From the NCBI RefSeq assembly GCF_014287775.1, contig NZ_JACOOZ010000002.1, positions 372,001 to 436,000 of the forward strand: a stretch of 64,000 nucleotides of DNA. Reading direction: 5' to 3'. The notes under the pieces were generated by a model. It ran no database searches, had not been told where the DNA came from, and worked only from the letters and a program-made list of their open reading frames with translations. Below, in pieces: positions 34,946 through 44,074 of the stretch. Each line of letters opens with the position of its first letter. The stretch's first letter is position 1. The translations under genes were made by a program, and so were the position numbers. This DNA is from Eubacterium_G segne. Lineage in GTDB: Bacteria; Bacillota; Clostridia; Lachnospirales; Lachnospiraceae.

Positions 34946-35224
34946 TTATTTCTTACCCTTCTTTTCATCTTTTCCATGTCCTCTGTAAGTTCTAGTAGAA
35001 ACAAATTCACCAAGTTTATGTCCAACCATATCTTCTGTAACATATACCGGAACATGCTTTCTACCATCATGGACAGCGATTGTGTGTCCAACCATCTGTG
35101 GGAAAATTGTTGAACGTCTTGACCAAGTCTTAACAACTGACTTGTCGCCTGATTCGTTCATAGCATCAATTTTCTTTAATAAGCTCTCATCCGCAAATGG
35201 GCCTTTTTTTAATGATCTAGCCAT
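34946..35224 (-). CDS. rpsS: 30S ribosomal protein S19
   Basis: 92 residues, MARSLKKGPFADESLLKK, TWSRRSTIFPQMVGHTIAVH, GHKLGEFVSTRTYRGH. Head protein paired with S13. Confidence 0.98.
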   Translation of the reverse strand: MARSLKKGPFADESLLKKIDAMNESGDKSVVKTWSRRSTIFPQMVGHTIAVHDGRKHVPVYVTEDMVGHKLGEFVSTRTYRGHGKDEKKGKK

Positions 35225-35237
35225 TAGTTTCTACCTC

Positions 35238-36080
35238 CTATTTCATGTTCTTTCCGTCACGTCTTCTAACGATCATCTTGTTAGACTTCTTATTCTTTTT
35301 ACGAGTCTTCAAACCAAGAGCCGGTTTGCCCCAAGGTGTACATGGGCCCGGACGACCAACTGGTGCACGTCCTTCACCACCACCGTGTGGATGGTCATTA
35401 GGGTTCATAACAGAACCACGAACTGTAGGTCTGATACCCATATTACGCTTACGTCCTGCTTTACCAATGTTTACAAGACCGTGTTCAATGTTTCCAACTG
35501 TACCGATTGTTGCACGGCAAACGATAGGAACCATTCTCATTTCTCCTGAAGGAAGTCTAAGTGTAGCATACTTTCCTTCTTTAGCCATTAACTGAGCTAC
35601 GTTTCCAGCAGCACGTACTAACTGTCCGCCCTTTCCAGGATATAACTCAATGTTATGAATTTCTGTACCAACCGGGATAGCTGATAATGGTAAGCAGTTA
35701 CCAACTTTAACATCAGCATTTTCACCGTTCATAAGTACGTCGCCAACCTTTAATCCGCTTGGAGCAAGGATATAAGCCTTTTCTCCATCAGCATAGCTAA
35801 TTAATGCAATATTAGCTGTTCTGTTTGGATCGTACTCGATACTCTTAACTGTTGCCGGAACATCAACTTTATTTCTCTTAAAATCGATGATTCTGTATTT
35901 TCTTCTAGATCCACCACCGTGGTGTCTAACTGTTATTTTACCCTGATTGTTACGACCAGCTGTTTTCTTAAGAGATTTTGTTAAAGACTTCTCTGGAGTA
36001 GCCTTTGTAATCTCAACGTTATCAAGCATGGTCATAGCTCTTCTTGAAGGTGTATATGGGTTAAATGTCTTAATTCCCAT
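35238..36080 (-). CDS. rplB: 50S ribosomal protein L2
   Basis: 280 residues. MGIKTFNPYTPSRRAMTMLD, GRNNQGKITVRHHGGGSRRK, and the peptidyl-transferase-proximal VMNPNDHPHGGGEGRAP with its key histidine. A 112-bp gap with a small hairpin precedes it. Confidence 0.98.
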   Translation of the reverse strand: MGIKTFNPYTPSRRAMTMLDNVEITKATPEKSLTKSLKKTAGRNNQGKITVRHHGGGSRRKYRIIDFKRNKVDVPATVKSIEYDPNRTANIALISYADGEKAYILAPSGLKVGDVLMNGENADVKVGNCLPLSAIPVGTEIHNIELYPGKGGQLVRAAGNVAQLMAKEGKYATLRLPSGEMRMVPIVCRATIGTVGNIEHGLVNIGKAGRKRNMGIRPTVRGSVMNPNDHPHGGGEGRAPVGRPGPCTPWGKPALGLKTRKKNKKSNKMIVRRRDGKNMK

Positions 36081-36192
36081 TTTATTTCTCCTTTCAAAAT
36101 CAAACTAGATTTATTATCACGCTTCTATTGCGTTTAACATTACGACAGATTATTTATCTGCCCAAGTGATAAGTCTCCTTTTCACTTTTATC

Positions 36193-36492
36193 TTACAGTC
36201 CTGCAAAGATTTCAATATCAGCGCTATCTTCCGTTAACTGAACAATAGCTTTCTTTCTCTTTGCTGTCTTTCCTGTAACATATCCTCTTCTACGGTTCTT
36301 ACCATCTAAGTTCATTGTGTTAACCTTAGCAACCTTTGCTCCTTCGAACATTTTTTCAACTGCTTCCTTAACCTGAACCTTTGTTGCGTCTGTGTGAACG
36401 TAGAATGTGTATTTCTTTTCTGACATAGCGTTCATACTCTTCTCTGTAATTACAGGAGCGAGTATAACGTCATAATACTTAAGGTCTGCCAT
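36193..36492 (-). CDS. rplW: 50S ribosomal protein L23
   Basis: 99 residues, DVILAPVITEKSMNAMSEKK and VAKVNTMNLDGKNRRRGYV. Main docking site for trigger factor and SRP at the exit tunnel. One base overlap with rplD. Confidence 0.98.
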   Translation of the reverse strand: MADLKYYDVILAPVITEKSMNAMSEKKYTFYVHTDATKVQVKEAVEKMFEGAKVAKVNTMNLDGKNRRRGYVTGKTAKRKKAIVQLTEDSADIEIFAGL

Positions 36493-37112
36493 TATGCGTA
36501 CACCTCCTCAATTGTTTCTACAGCTGCTTTTTCAACAACTACTGTATCGTACTTAAGGATGTCGTATACATTAATAGTATTTGTTAAAGCTGTCTTTACT
36601 GTAGGGATGTTCTTAGCTGACTTTACAACATTTGCATCGTTCTCGCTTAATACTACTAAAGCTTTGTTAGCTTTTAAGTTTGCCATAACCTTTGCAAATT
36701 CTTTTGTCTTTGGAGCTTCAAGCTTAAGCTCGTCAACTACGATTAATTTTCCTTCGTTAACTCTTGATGTCAATGCTGACTTAAGAGCAATTCTCTTTTC
36801 TTTCTTATTCATCTTAAATGAATAATCTCTAGGCGTTGGAGCAAATACAACTCCGCCACCTGTCCACTGTGGAGATCTTGTTGAACCCTGTCTTGCATGA
36901 CCTGTTCCTTTCTGTCTCCATGGCTTTCTTCCGCCACCGCTAACCTCTGAACGGGTTTTAGCTTTCTGTGTACCCTGACGGTTATTTGCGAGCTGGTTCA
37001 ATACTGCCTGATGTACTAAGTTTTCATTAACTTCAACACCAAATACTGCATCGCTAAGTTCTATTGTTCCAACTTCGCTTCCTTCCATATTTAAAACAGA
37101 TACTGTTGCCAT
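36492..37112 (-). CDS. rplD: 50S ribosomal protein L4
   Basis: 206 residues. The internal loop KTRSEVSGGGRKPWRQKGTG reaches the tunnel; RQGSTRSPQWTGGGVVF follows. In gamma-proteobacteria L4 also represses the S10 operon; whether it does so here through the 38.2-38.3 kb leader is open. Confidence 0.98.
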   Translation of the reverse strand: MATVSVLNMEGSEVGTIELSDAVFGVEVNENLVHQAVLNQLANNRQGTQKAKTRSEVSGGGRKPWRQKGTGHARQGSTRSPQWTGGGVVFAPTPRDYSFKMNKKEKRIALKSALTSRVNEGKLIVVDELKLEAPKTKEFAKVMANLKANKALVVLSENDANVVKSAKNIPTVKTALTNTINVYDILKYDTVVVEKAAVETIEEVYA

Positions 37113-37135
37113 CTGTGTGTTCCTCCTTTCAAATA

Positions 37136-37765
37136 CTACTTACCGGCTTTAACTGATTCTTTAATTGTTACTAAAGCTTTCTTAGGTCCCGGTATAGCAC
37201 CTTTAACTAAGAGTAAATTCTTTTCTGCGTCAACACGAACGATTTCAAGGTTCTGTGTTGTAACTTTCTTGCCACCCATGTGACCAGGCATCTTCTTGCC
37301 CTTAAACACCTTACTAGGAGTTGAACATGAACCGTTTGAACCTGCATGTCTGTGGTATTTAGAACCATGAGCCATAGGTCCTCTTGACTGTCCGTGTCTC
37401 TTGATTGCGCCCTGGAAGCCTTTTCCCTTTGCAATTGCAGTAGCGTCAACCTTATCTCCTGCTTCAAATACGTCAGCCTTGATTTCATCTTTAACTGCGT
37501 ATTCTCCTTCAAGTTTGAATTCTCTTACATATCTCTTGTAAGAAACTCCTGCCTTGTCAAACATACCTTTAACAGGTTTGTTAACAAGCTTTTCTCTGAT
37601 ATCCTGGAATCCAACCTGTACTGCACTGTATCCGTCATTTTCCACTGTTTTTACCTGAGTAACAACACATGGTCCTGCCTGAAGAACAGTCACAGGTACT
37701 AATTCACCATTCTCGTTGAATATCTGAGTCATACCAACTTTTGTAGCTAAAATAGCTTTCTTCAT
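37136..37765 (-). CDS. rplC: 50S ribosomal protein L3
   Basis: 209 residues, MKKAILATKVGMTQIFNENG, then GKGFQGAIKRHGQSRGPMAH and MPGHMGGKKVTTQNLEIV. One of two proteins that start 50S assembly. Confidence 0.98.
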   Translation of the reverse strand: MKKAILATKVGMTQIFNENGELVPVTVLQAGPCVVTQVKTVENDGYSAVQVGFQDIREKLVNKPVKGMFDKAGVSYKRYVREFKLEGEYAVKDEIKADVFEAGDKVDATAIAKGKGFQGAIKRHGQSRGPMAHGSKYHRHAGSNGSCSTPSKVFKGKKMPGHMGGKKVTTQNLEIVRVDAEKNLLLVKGAIPGPKKALVTIKESVKAGK

Positions 37766-37793
37766 TTTAATTACCTCCTGTTAATCTACAGCG

Positions 37794-37842
37794 GATCGCT
37801 TACCGCGATCATCCTAGAACAGTTTCCGTAACTATTAGTTAC
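37794..37842 (-). other. Two hairpins between rpsJ and rplC
   Basis: In the 108-bp gap, GATCGC/GCGATC (37794-37799 / 37805-37810) and GTAACT/AGTTAC (37828-37833 / 37837-37842, 3-nt loop) are perfect stems. They may tune rplC expression relative to rpsJ, or be processing sites. Confidence 0.35.
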
Positions 37843-37873
37843 TATATAAACCTTCAAGGATAACTCTCTAAAA

Positions 37874-38191
37874 TTATTTGTCGTTCTTCATCTTAATATC
37901 GATGTACACACCTGCTGGCATTTCTAATCTTGATAAAGCTTCAACTGCCTTCTGGTTTGGAGCTACGATATCGATAAGTCTCTTGTGAGTTCTCTGTTCA
38001 AACTGCTCTCTAGAGTCTTTGTACTTGTGTACAGCTCTAAGAATTGTAACTACTTCCTTCTTTGTTGGAAGAGGTACAGGACCACTCACTTCAGTTCCTG
38101 TTTTCTTTGCAGTTTCAACAATTTTCTTTGCTGACTGATCTACTAATTTGTGATCGTAAGCCTTAAGTGTAATTCTCATTACTTGTGCCAT
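37874..38191 (-). CDS. rpsJ: 30S ribosomal protein S10
   Basis: 105 residues, LKAYDHKLVDQSAKKIVETA, SGPVPLPTKKEVVTILRAVH, with the NusB/NusG-contacting loop. First gene of the super-operon, behind a leader of about 230 nt. AGGAGG lies 11 bases before the ATG. Confidence 0.98.
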   Translation of the reverse strand: MAQVMRITLKAYDHKLVDQSAKKIVETAKKTGTEVSGPVPLPTKKEVVTILRAVHKYKDSREQFEQRTHKRLIDIVAPNQKAVEALSRLEMPAGVYIDIKMKNDK

Positions 38192-38224
38192 AAAAAAAGC
38201 CGCCTCCTTTTCGTACTATTTAGC

Positions 38225-38334
38225 ACGACAAGCGGTGACCGTACAACCTTTCCGTGTGTGTCCCAAATCAAAAGACCATAAACACGGTGTTTCCACTACC
38301 TCGGTGGACTGATTTTTGTACAGTGACTTGTCGC
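38225..38334 (-). ncRNA. Structured leader of the S10 operon
   Basis: In the minus-strand transcript the arm at 38318-38334 (GCGACAAGUCACUGUAC) pairs with the arm at 38225-38244 (GUACGGUCACCGCUUGUCGU), with a few mismatches. It encloses smaller stems: CCGUGU/ACACGG (38252-38257 / 38282-38287), CCAC/GUGG (38293-38296 / 38304-38307), and AAAUCA/UGAUUU further out. The region sits between promoter and rpsJ, has no gene, and reads as a multi-branch regulatory RNA. I do not recognise it as a named Rfam family. Confidence 0.55.
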
Positions 38335-38425
38335 CAGTTTTCTAACTTGACATTCGCTCCACGGAAAACCTGCATCTGGTGCAGCAACCTCTCGCTTCTA
38401 CGCTATCAATGTCACAGCAAGAGAT

Positions 38426-38454
38426 AGTTTAGCATACACCGTTTCAAAAATCAA
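38426..38454 (-). promoter_or_regulatory. Probable promoter of the S10-spc-alpha super-operon
   Basis: TTGATT (38449-38454) and TAAACT (38426-38431) with a 17-bp spacer on minus, about 230 bp before rpsJ and just upstream of the structured leader. Confidence 0.6.
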
Positions 38455-38496
38455 CCCCTATTCCATTTTTTTTCCATAAAAAAATATGAAAGATTA

Positions 38497-38523
38497 GCAT
38501 CCCTCTAAATCTTAGAGAGATGC
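38497..38523 (-). terminator. Terminator of the subtilase gene
   Basis: 12-bp stem with one mismatch (38497-38508 / 38512-38523) and a 3-nt loop, 18 bp after the subtilase stop, followed on minus by a T-rich stretch (38460-38490). It separates the subtilase from the S10 promoter. Confidence 0.75.
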
Positions 38524-38540
38524 CATATAAAAATCAACAC

Positions 38541-41500
38541 TTATCCTTTCACAACTGTACTGCTCCAGTCGTAATCTTTTGTCTTATACTCCTTGTTCAC
38601 TACTGATAAAATATCATTATATAAGTATTCATGATGCTCTTTTGAATTCATCTTACATCCCTGATATAATATATCAGCCACATCATAAATCGTATATGTA
38701 TATGAATCTGTATATACATAAGTTCCATTGGATAGTTTTGCATATGCACGGATTCTCCATATATCACTATACTCTGGAGCTGTACCTGCAGCAAATTTCA
38801 TTGTCATTGCATAACTTGTAGCAATATCCGAATCCGAAAACACTCTATCTGACTTGCCCGCAGATGTACTTTCATAACTGCGTACATAATAACTTGAACT
38901 TCCTACATACAGTTCCGATGCATCCACATAATCTGCCAGAGAATATATCAGTCCTGAACTTACAACTTCTTTTCCATTAATTTCACTATCCACAGAATAA
39001 ACCACGCGCATACCCTTTGTTGTGGCACTTATCTGATATCCGTTTATTTCTATTCCACCGTTTATTGTATTTATAGTCTTTGTTGTTTCTTCCTGCGCCG
39101 TCATTTTTTCTGTTGTTGGCTCTTCTGTTGTTGGTTCCTCTGTTACAATATCCGATTCTTTTATAAACTTAAAATAATCAACATTTGCCACATAATAGCA
39201 ATCACCTGTAGTAACGTATTTTACATATACTATATGGCTTCCCGCAGATATTTCGCTGTCAAGATTTGCAGTAACATTTCCGTATTCCTGCCACGACGAA
39301 GCATTATTGGTAAGAACAATTGTTCCAACTTTATTATCAAAATCATCCACATATATCTCGGCATTTCCAAGAGCTGTTCCTGTTGGACTGGAATAACAAA
39401 ATTCTATTGCACTTGCATTTTCATTAAAATTAACATTTTCATACGTCATATATACTCCATTTGAAACACCTCCAATATTATGTCCACCGCTGGCACTGCT
39501 ATTTATATCCACTACCCCTCCCTGGTTGGAAGTAAACTGTTCAGCCTCTATAATACCAAAAGCATCAAATACTTTTGTTGTCGTCTCTTCCTTTTCTTCA
39601 AGGGAAAAGCTTGTGATTACAAAATTTCCACCCGCAGGTACTTTTCCTAAATCTATAAATATTTGCGTATTATCTGCTGTAGGTGTGAAATCAATCTCAA
39701 AATTATTAGTTCCATTCACAAGTGTATATTTTTTTGCTGTCTGCGTCCCCTCATCCTTAAATGTAATTGTATCTGTCATATCCGAATTAAATGTTGCAGA
39801 TACTTTACATGTGTATGTTTTTCCTATTGTTGTGCTAAGTATCTGAGTCTTCATCTGAACTCCCCACTCAGCTCCACTATATTTGTTAACATAAACTCCA
39901 AAGTCGTTGTAGGAACCACCATCTTTATAGTTTCCTGTCGGATTACCACCCCAATCTGATGCAAAGTATACAGACCAATAATTCAAATTTGTCCAATTTG
40001 CTCCTGCAGTGGTATATCCTGAAGGAGTGTCAGATGATACCGTGGTTGTTGTTTCTTCTACAGTACCACCTGCTGCGGATACTACTGCTGCATAAGCATT
40101 TGCAAATCCATAGGCATATGTATAATCTCTGCCGGAGTCTCCTAAGTCTTTGGCAGTATTAATAAGAATATTTTTTACGGTATTACTATTTAACCCTGCG
40201 TTCACGCTGTACATCATCGTTACAATAGCCGACACCATAGGAGACGCAAAGGAGGTTCCTCCTGCAACAATGGTATCTGAACCTGAGCCTGTTATATTCG
40301 GTGCATATATTGCTACCCCCGGTGCACAGATATCCTTATTCCATCCCCGGTTACTGGTTGCTGCAATATTATAACTCTCATCAACAGATATTACGGAAAT
40401 CGTGTTTGCGTAATCCGATGGATACGTTGCAACGTCAGATCCATTGTTTCCTGCACCGGCTACAACTGTTCCACCTGCTGCAACAAAGTTATTAATTGCA
40501 GCCTCTTCTACATCGTTTGCCCCCTCATGGGCGAGGCTGAGATTGGCAACCTTTGCTCCTACCTGTCTGGCATAATCAAGCCCCACTGCAATCTTATCCA
40601 CATACATCTCAATTTTAACGTTAATTAATTCAGCAACATCATTATTAATACAGCTTGCGACTCCTGCAATCTGCGTTCCATTATTTGCGGTTCCCGCAAG
40701 AACACCTGCTACAGCAGTGCCATGATTATTATTGTACATAGATGTACTTTGTCTTAACGGAATATAACTACCATCACTCAAAATTTCTGCCGACAAACTT
40801 GAACTTGCCTGAAGGTCTGCACTATTTAAATCTGCGCCACCATCTATTACTGCCACTTTGACCTTTGAATGGTTGACGCCTCGGATATACTGCCATGCAT
40901 CTACCACCTTCATCGTTCTTAAATAATACTGGTTTGCCGCATATGTATCATTCACCAATTCATATGCTTCCGAAATCTGCTCAACCTTATCATTTCTTGC
41001 AACCTGCATTGTTTCATCATAGGCTCCATAAGCATCAACTGCCTTGTCCACTGTAAGACCCAAAGAGTTTTTTACTTTAACAATATATGTTCCATCCGTA
41101 CATTTATATATATACTCACATTCTCCGTACTGATCAGCAACAATGTCTTTAATTTTCTGTTTTGAAATGTCCGCACCAAAAGTTAAAATGGATGTCCCTG
41201 CCTCATAAGAAAGTTTGTCTGCATTCTTTCTCTCTTTGGCAGCTTCTTTATATCCCTTTATAATACCTGCAGCTTTTGCATTTACATTTTCTTCAAATGC
41301 CTTACAACAGTCTGTATCTCCGTCTTTATAATATTCCGTGAGTATTTTGTTCACTGCCACCTCAAAATCATTTCCATTTAGTTCATTTACTCTGGCTGCT
41401 GCTTTACTGCCATCTTTTTTTGCTGCGACAACAATTTCTTTTAAATCTTTGTCACTAACAGTAAATTCTTTCAGTTCTGTTTCTGTTTCTGAAACAGATG

Positions 41501-41594
41501 GCCTTTCAGTAAAATCTGCTTTGGGTACAATCAGAGTGACCACCATCAGCACTGCCAGAATCAGACTGAACGTTTTTATTTTCCTACTTATCAT
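38541..41594 (-). CDS. Large secreted subtilisin-like protease (S8) with carbohydrate-binding modules
   Basis: 1017 residues. Signal peptide to about 25, a propeptide-like region (about 40-220), and an S8 catalytic domain (about 225-505). The full set is present: D251 in AVIDGGAD, H291 in NNHGTAVAG, oxyanion N383 in GAGNNGS, S448 in GTSFASP. Then come a CBM4/9-like jelly roll (about 520-680), a CBM6-like domain (about 685-830, starting IEAEQF), a Thr/Glu linker, and a C-terminal module (844-1017) also found in the GH18 protein at 61781-63664. It is probably exported and held at the cell surface or on plant or fungal polysaccharide, where it degrades proteins. No sortase motif is seen. Confidence 0.9.
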   Translation of the reverse strand: MISRKIKTFSLILAVLMVVTLIVPKADFTERPSVSETETELKEFTVSDKDLKEIVVAAKKDGSKAAARVNELNGNDFEVAVNKILTEYYKDGDTDCCKAFEENVNAKAAGIIKGYKEAAKERKNADKLSYEAGTSILTFGADISKQKIKDIVADQYGECEYIYKCTDGTYIVKVKNSLGLTVDKAVDAYGAYDETMQVARNDKVEQISEAYELVNDTYAANQYYLRTMKVVDAWQYIRGVNHSKVKVAVIDGGADLNSADLQASSSLSAEILSDGSYIPLRQSTSMYNNNHGTAVAGVLAGTANNGTQIAGVASCINNDVAELINVKIEMYVDKIAVGLDYARQVGAKVANLSLAHEGANDVEEAAINNFVAAGGTVVAGAGNNGSDVATYPSDYANTISVISVDESYNIAATSNRGWNKDICAPGVAIYAPNITGSGSDTIVAGGTSFASPMVSAIVTMMYSVNAGLNSNTVKNILINTAKDLGDSGRDYTYAYGFANAYAAVVSAAGGTVEETTTTVSSDTPSGYTTAGANWTNLNYWSVYFASDWGGNPTGNYKDGGSYNDFGVYVNKYSGAEWGVQMKTQILSTTIGKTYTCKVSATFNSDMTDTITFKDEGTQTAKKYTLVNGTNNFEIDFTPTADNTQIFIDLGKVPAGGNFVITSFSLEEKEETTTKVFDAFGIIEAEQFTSNQGGVVDINSSASGGHNIGGVSNGVYMTYENVNFNENASAIEFCYSSPTGTALGNAEIYVDDFDNKVGTIVLTNNASSWQEYGNVTANLDSEISAGSHIVYVKYVTTGDCYYVANVDYFKFIKESDIVTEEPTTEEPTTEKMTAQEETTKTINTINGGIEINGYQISATTKGMRVVYSVDSEINGKEVVSSGLIYSLADYVDASELYVGSSSYYVRSYESTSAGKSDRVFSDSDIATSYAMTMKFAAGTAPEYSDIWRIRAYAKLSNGTYVYTDSYTYTIYDVADILYQGCKMNSKEHHEYLYNDILSVVNKEYKTKDYDWSSTVVKG

Positions 41595-41790
41595 TTTTTA
41601 TTTTCCTTTCTTTTTTGTTGCATTCCTCTCTAGAGTATACATTTCAATATTCTATCTTAATTTAACACATTTAAATTTTAATTCTAGCACCTTATTTTTT
41701 AGAAAGTATACTTTTTTCTCAAAAAAATATCAGAAAAATTTTACATTTAACCCGAAAAAAACAAAAGCAGCCACATACTTTGATATAAAT

Positions 41791-41832
41791 AAAGTCCTAC
41801 AAACAGCATATTTACACTGGTTGTAGGACTTT
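41791..41832. terminator. Strong hairpin in a gene-free stretch
   Basis: Perfect 12-bp stem (41791-41802 / 41821-41832) with an 18-nt loop, followed on plus by TTTTCCCTTTT. No gene that it would end is visible on either side. The 41.6-42.46 kb gap otherwise holds the subtilase 5' region, a copy of the 17-mer dispersed repeat at 41892-41908, a small remnant frame, and the promoter at 42383. Confidence 0.5.
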
Positions 41833-41891
41833 TCCCTTTTTACAACTGTAAAAAACAGGAGCATACCTTGCGTAATCCCCAACCAAATTTC

Positions 41892-41917
41892 AGCGAAGCG
41901 GAATTGAGGTTCGCGCA
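41892..41917. repeat. Dispersed copy of the infA-rpmJ repeat core
   Basis: AGCGAAGCGGAATTGAG here is the exact inverse of CTCAATTCCGCTTCGCT in the 57-bp repeats at 25.5 kb. It is flanked by GCGAA...TTCGC, which can fold into a hairpin. Confidence 0.6.
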
Positions 41918-42043
41918 CTTCTTATCTTAGACTGTATAAATTTAATTTTAGTCTAACGGAAGTCAGACCAAAACTTTTTTTAGCTTTTTAAACTGTTTAT
42001 TCCTCGTATTAACGGTCTGTAAAAAAACTTCGTTTGTTATACA

Positions 42044-42313
42044 TCATTTATTTGTTTCATTATCTTTTATATATTGATGATTTTGGAAGTATTTATTTGC
42101 GTAAGTATTATAGTAACATAACGAATTTAGAAAATATTTCATATCCTGCTGTTTTTCAGTTGATAATCCTAATGCTGCTATTCCACCATTATTAATCATT
42201 TCATAACAATATCCAATAACGCTAAACTCAAATTCACACTTTTTTGAGCAATTATCCTTTTCAGCAATTGTAAGTGTCAATTTATCGTCAAATCCATTCG
42301 CAGGAAAATTGAA
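42044..42313 (-). pseudogene. Small open frame without a credible start, likely remnant
   Basis: About 89 codons from just after a TAA to the stop at 42044, with cysteines in KDNCSKKCEFEFSVIGYCYE. It has no ATG near its N-terminus, only a TTG at 42280 without a ribosome site. A neighbouring frame (MTLSYRDNSIFLRMD) overlaps its upstream end, as after a frameshift. I do not recognise a family. Confidence 0.35.
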
Positions 42314-42382
42314 TTATCCCTGTATGACAAAGTCATTTTGATTCTTCCAATTCCATTGCCTCAATGGGCAACAAATTTACTT

Positions 42383-42412
42383 TTGACACTCATATCATTA
42401 TTATGTTAATAT
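42383..42412 (+). promoter_or_regulatory. Promoter of the rRNA methyltransferase-like gene
   Basis: TTGACA (42383-42388), 18-bp spacer, TAATAT (42407-42412), 47 bp before the start codon. Confidence 0.6.
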
Positions 42413-42459
42413 ATATCCGGTTGATTTAAACCTACTATTATAATAAGAGGAAATACGTT

Positions 42460-43320
42460 ATGTGGATAGCAGATAATTGGAAAGATTATGAAGTTATTGA
42501 TACTTCTTCAGGAGAGAAGCTTGAGCGTTGGGGAGATTACATTTTGTTAAGACCTGACCCTCAGGTTATCTGGAATACTCCTAAGAAAGATTATAGATGG
42601 AAAAAATTAAACGGACATTATCACCGCAGCAACAAAGGTGGCGGTCAATGGGATTTCTTTGATTTGCCTGAGCAGTGGACTATTAATTATAAGAACCTTA
42701 CATTTAACCTTAAGCCTTTTAGTTTTAAGCATACAGGGCTTTTCCCAGAGCAGGCAACTAACTGGGACTGGTTTTCTGAAAAAATAAAAAACGCCAACAG
42801 ACCGGTTAAGGTTTTAAATCTTTTTGCCTACACAGGTGGTGCCACTTTGGCAGCCCTTGAAGCCGGTGCCATGGTTACTCACGTAGATGCATCAAAGGGT
42901 ATGGTAACCTGGGCGAAGGAAAATGCTGTTTCGTCTAATTTAGCAGACCGTCCTGTAAGATGGTTAGTAGATGACTGTGTAAAGTTTGTGGAACGTGAAA
43001 TAAGACGTGGGAACAAATACGATGCCATTATTATGGACCCTCCTTCCTACGGAAGAGGCCCTAAAGGAGAAACATGGAAAATAGAGGAAAATATTTTCCC
43101 ATTTATTGAACTGTGTACTAACATTTTAAGCGATGACCCTCTTTTCTTCCTTATAAATTCATATACCACCGGATTACAGCCGGCAGTTTTAAGTTATATG
43201 ATTAATACAGCCATTGTAAAAAAATTTGGTGGTCACGTTACTGCCGAAGAAATCGGACTTAATGTAACATCTAACGGATTGGTGCTTCCATGTGGAGCCT
43301 CCGGTCGCTGGGAGAATTAA
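42460..43320 (+). CDS. Class I SAM-dependent RNA methyltransferase (RlmI-like catalytic domain)
   Basis: 286 residues. SAM-binding motif LNLFAYTGGATLAALEAGA (about 117-135), acidic loop VTHVDASKGMV, and catalytic MDPPSYGRGPKGE (about 193-205). This matches the catalytic half of RlmI/RlmK 23S rRNA methylases, but the PUA and most of the N-terminal domain are missing; such short forms are common in Firmicutes. The exact target base is not known. AGAGGA precedes the ATG by eight bases. Confidence 0.82.
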   Translation: MWIADNWKDYEVIDTSSGEKLERWGDYILLRPDPQVIWNTPKKDYRWKKLNGHYHRSNKGGGQWDFFDLPEQWTINYKNLTFNLKPFSFKHTGLFPEQATNWDWFSEKIKNANRPVKVLNLFAYTGGATLAALEAGAMVTHVDASKGMVTWAKENAVSSNLADRPVRWLVDDCVKFVEREIRRGNKYDAIIMDPPSYGRGPKGETWKIEENIFPFIELCTNILSDDPLFFLINSYTTGLQPAVLSYMINTAIVKKFGGHVTAEEIGLNVTSNGLVLPCGASGRWEN

Positions 43321-43356
43321 AGAATATAAAATCTATATGGGAGTTTCCCATTATAC

Positions 43357-43398
43357 AAAAAGTTTTCACCTTAATGTAAATTAAAGTGAAAACTTTTT
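43357..43398. terminator. Bidirectional terminator
   Basis: 13-bp stem AAAAAGTTTTCAC/GTGAAAACTTTTT (43357-43369 / 43386-43398), with TTAAT/ATTAA inside the loop. It separates the converging methyltransferase and phosphopantetheinyl transferase genes. Confidence 0.85.
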
Positions 43399-44036
43399 TA
43401 AAATGCAACTTCTTCTATATTAAGTTCCTTATCCCTTATATCTGCACAAACAGACATAATATATCTTTCATCTAATTTCATCTGTAAAATCTCATATCCC
43501 GGATTATCCATAATCTTTGCCTTTCCTTCGGCAAAATTTACTTCAAAAGAATTAAGAGGTTTTCTAAGACCTATACCTACATTTTTCAAATAGGCTTCCT
43601 TAACTGTCCAAACCTCATAAAACCTCTGGGTTTTAACATTTTCATCTTCTCCCTCATTTATATAGGTACATTCATTTTGGTGAAAATTCCGCTCAGCCAC
43701 TAGCTGATTGTTATTTTCCATTCTCTGAATATCAATTCCAATATTAAACCTTGAAACTGCTATAACCACATAATTTCCTGAATGTGAAATATTAAAAGAA
43801 TCCTTAGTTCTCAAAAAATGAGGTTTTCCAAATTTATCAATTACTATTTCGTCATTTATATTATACTTTTCTTTTATAAATTCAATTAGAAGCCCTGCTC
43901 CTAAACACCTTAATTTGTCATCGTTTCTTTTAAGTCTGGCAATTTTCTCCTGACGTTTCTTACTTACCTTACTTAAATTCCTTTCAAAGATAAATTTATT
44001 TCTTAAAGGTGTAATATTAAAGTAATAAATATCCAT
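43398..44036 (-). CDS. 4'-phosphopantetheinyl transferase, Sfp type
   Basis: 212 residues. Family signatures: IGIDIQRM (about 113-120, magnesium-binding Asp) and FYEVWTVKEAYLK (about 151-163), plus FNISHSG upstream. It attaches the pantetheine arm to carrier proteins of fatty acid, polyketide or peptide synthases. No synthase lies nearby. It follows the 2-oxoacid oxidoreductase genes on the same strand by 38 bp; a functional link is not evident. Confidence 0.88.
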   Translation of the reverse strand: MDIYYFNITPLRNKFIFERNLSKVSKKRQEKIARLKRNDDKLRCLGAGLLIEFIKEKYNINDEIVIDKFGKPHFLRTKDSFNISHSGNYVVIAVSRFNIGIDIQRMENNNQLVAERNFHQNECTYINEGEDENVKTQRFYEVWTVKEAYLKNVGIGLRKPLNSFEVNFAEGKAKIMDNPGYEILQMKLDERYIMSVCADIRDKELNIEEVAF

Positions 44037-44074
44037 AATATTCCTCTTTTGGTTTTTTATCAGACTTTAGTGTA

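Noticed and set aside
35082..35549. 155-codon plus-strand frame opposite rpsS-rplB
   Set aside because: Shadow of conserved ribosomal genes.
41730..41918. 62-codon minus-strand frame
   Set aside because: It runs through the 41791-41832 hairpin and the dispersed repeat and has no ribosome site.
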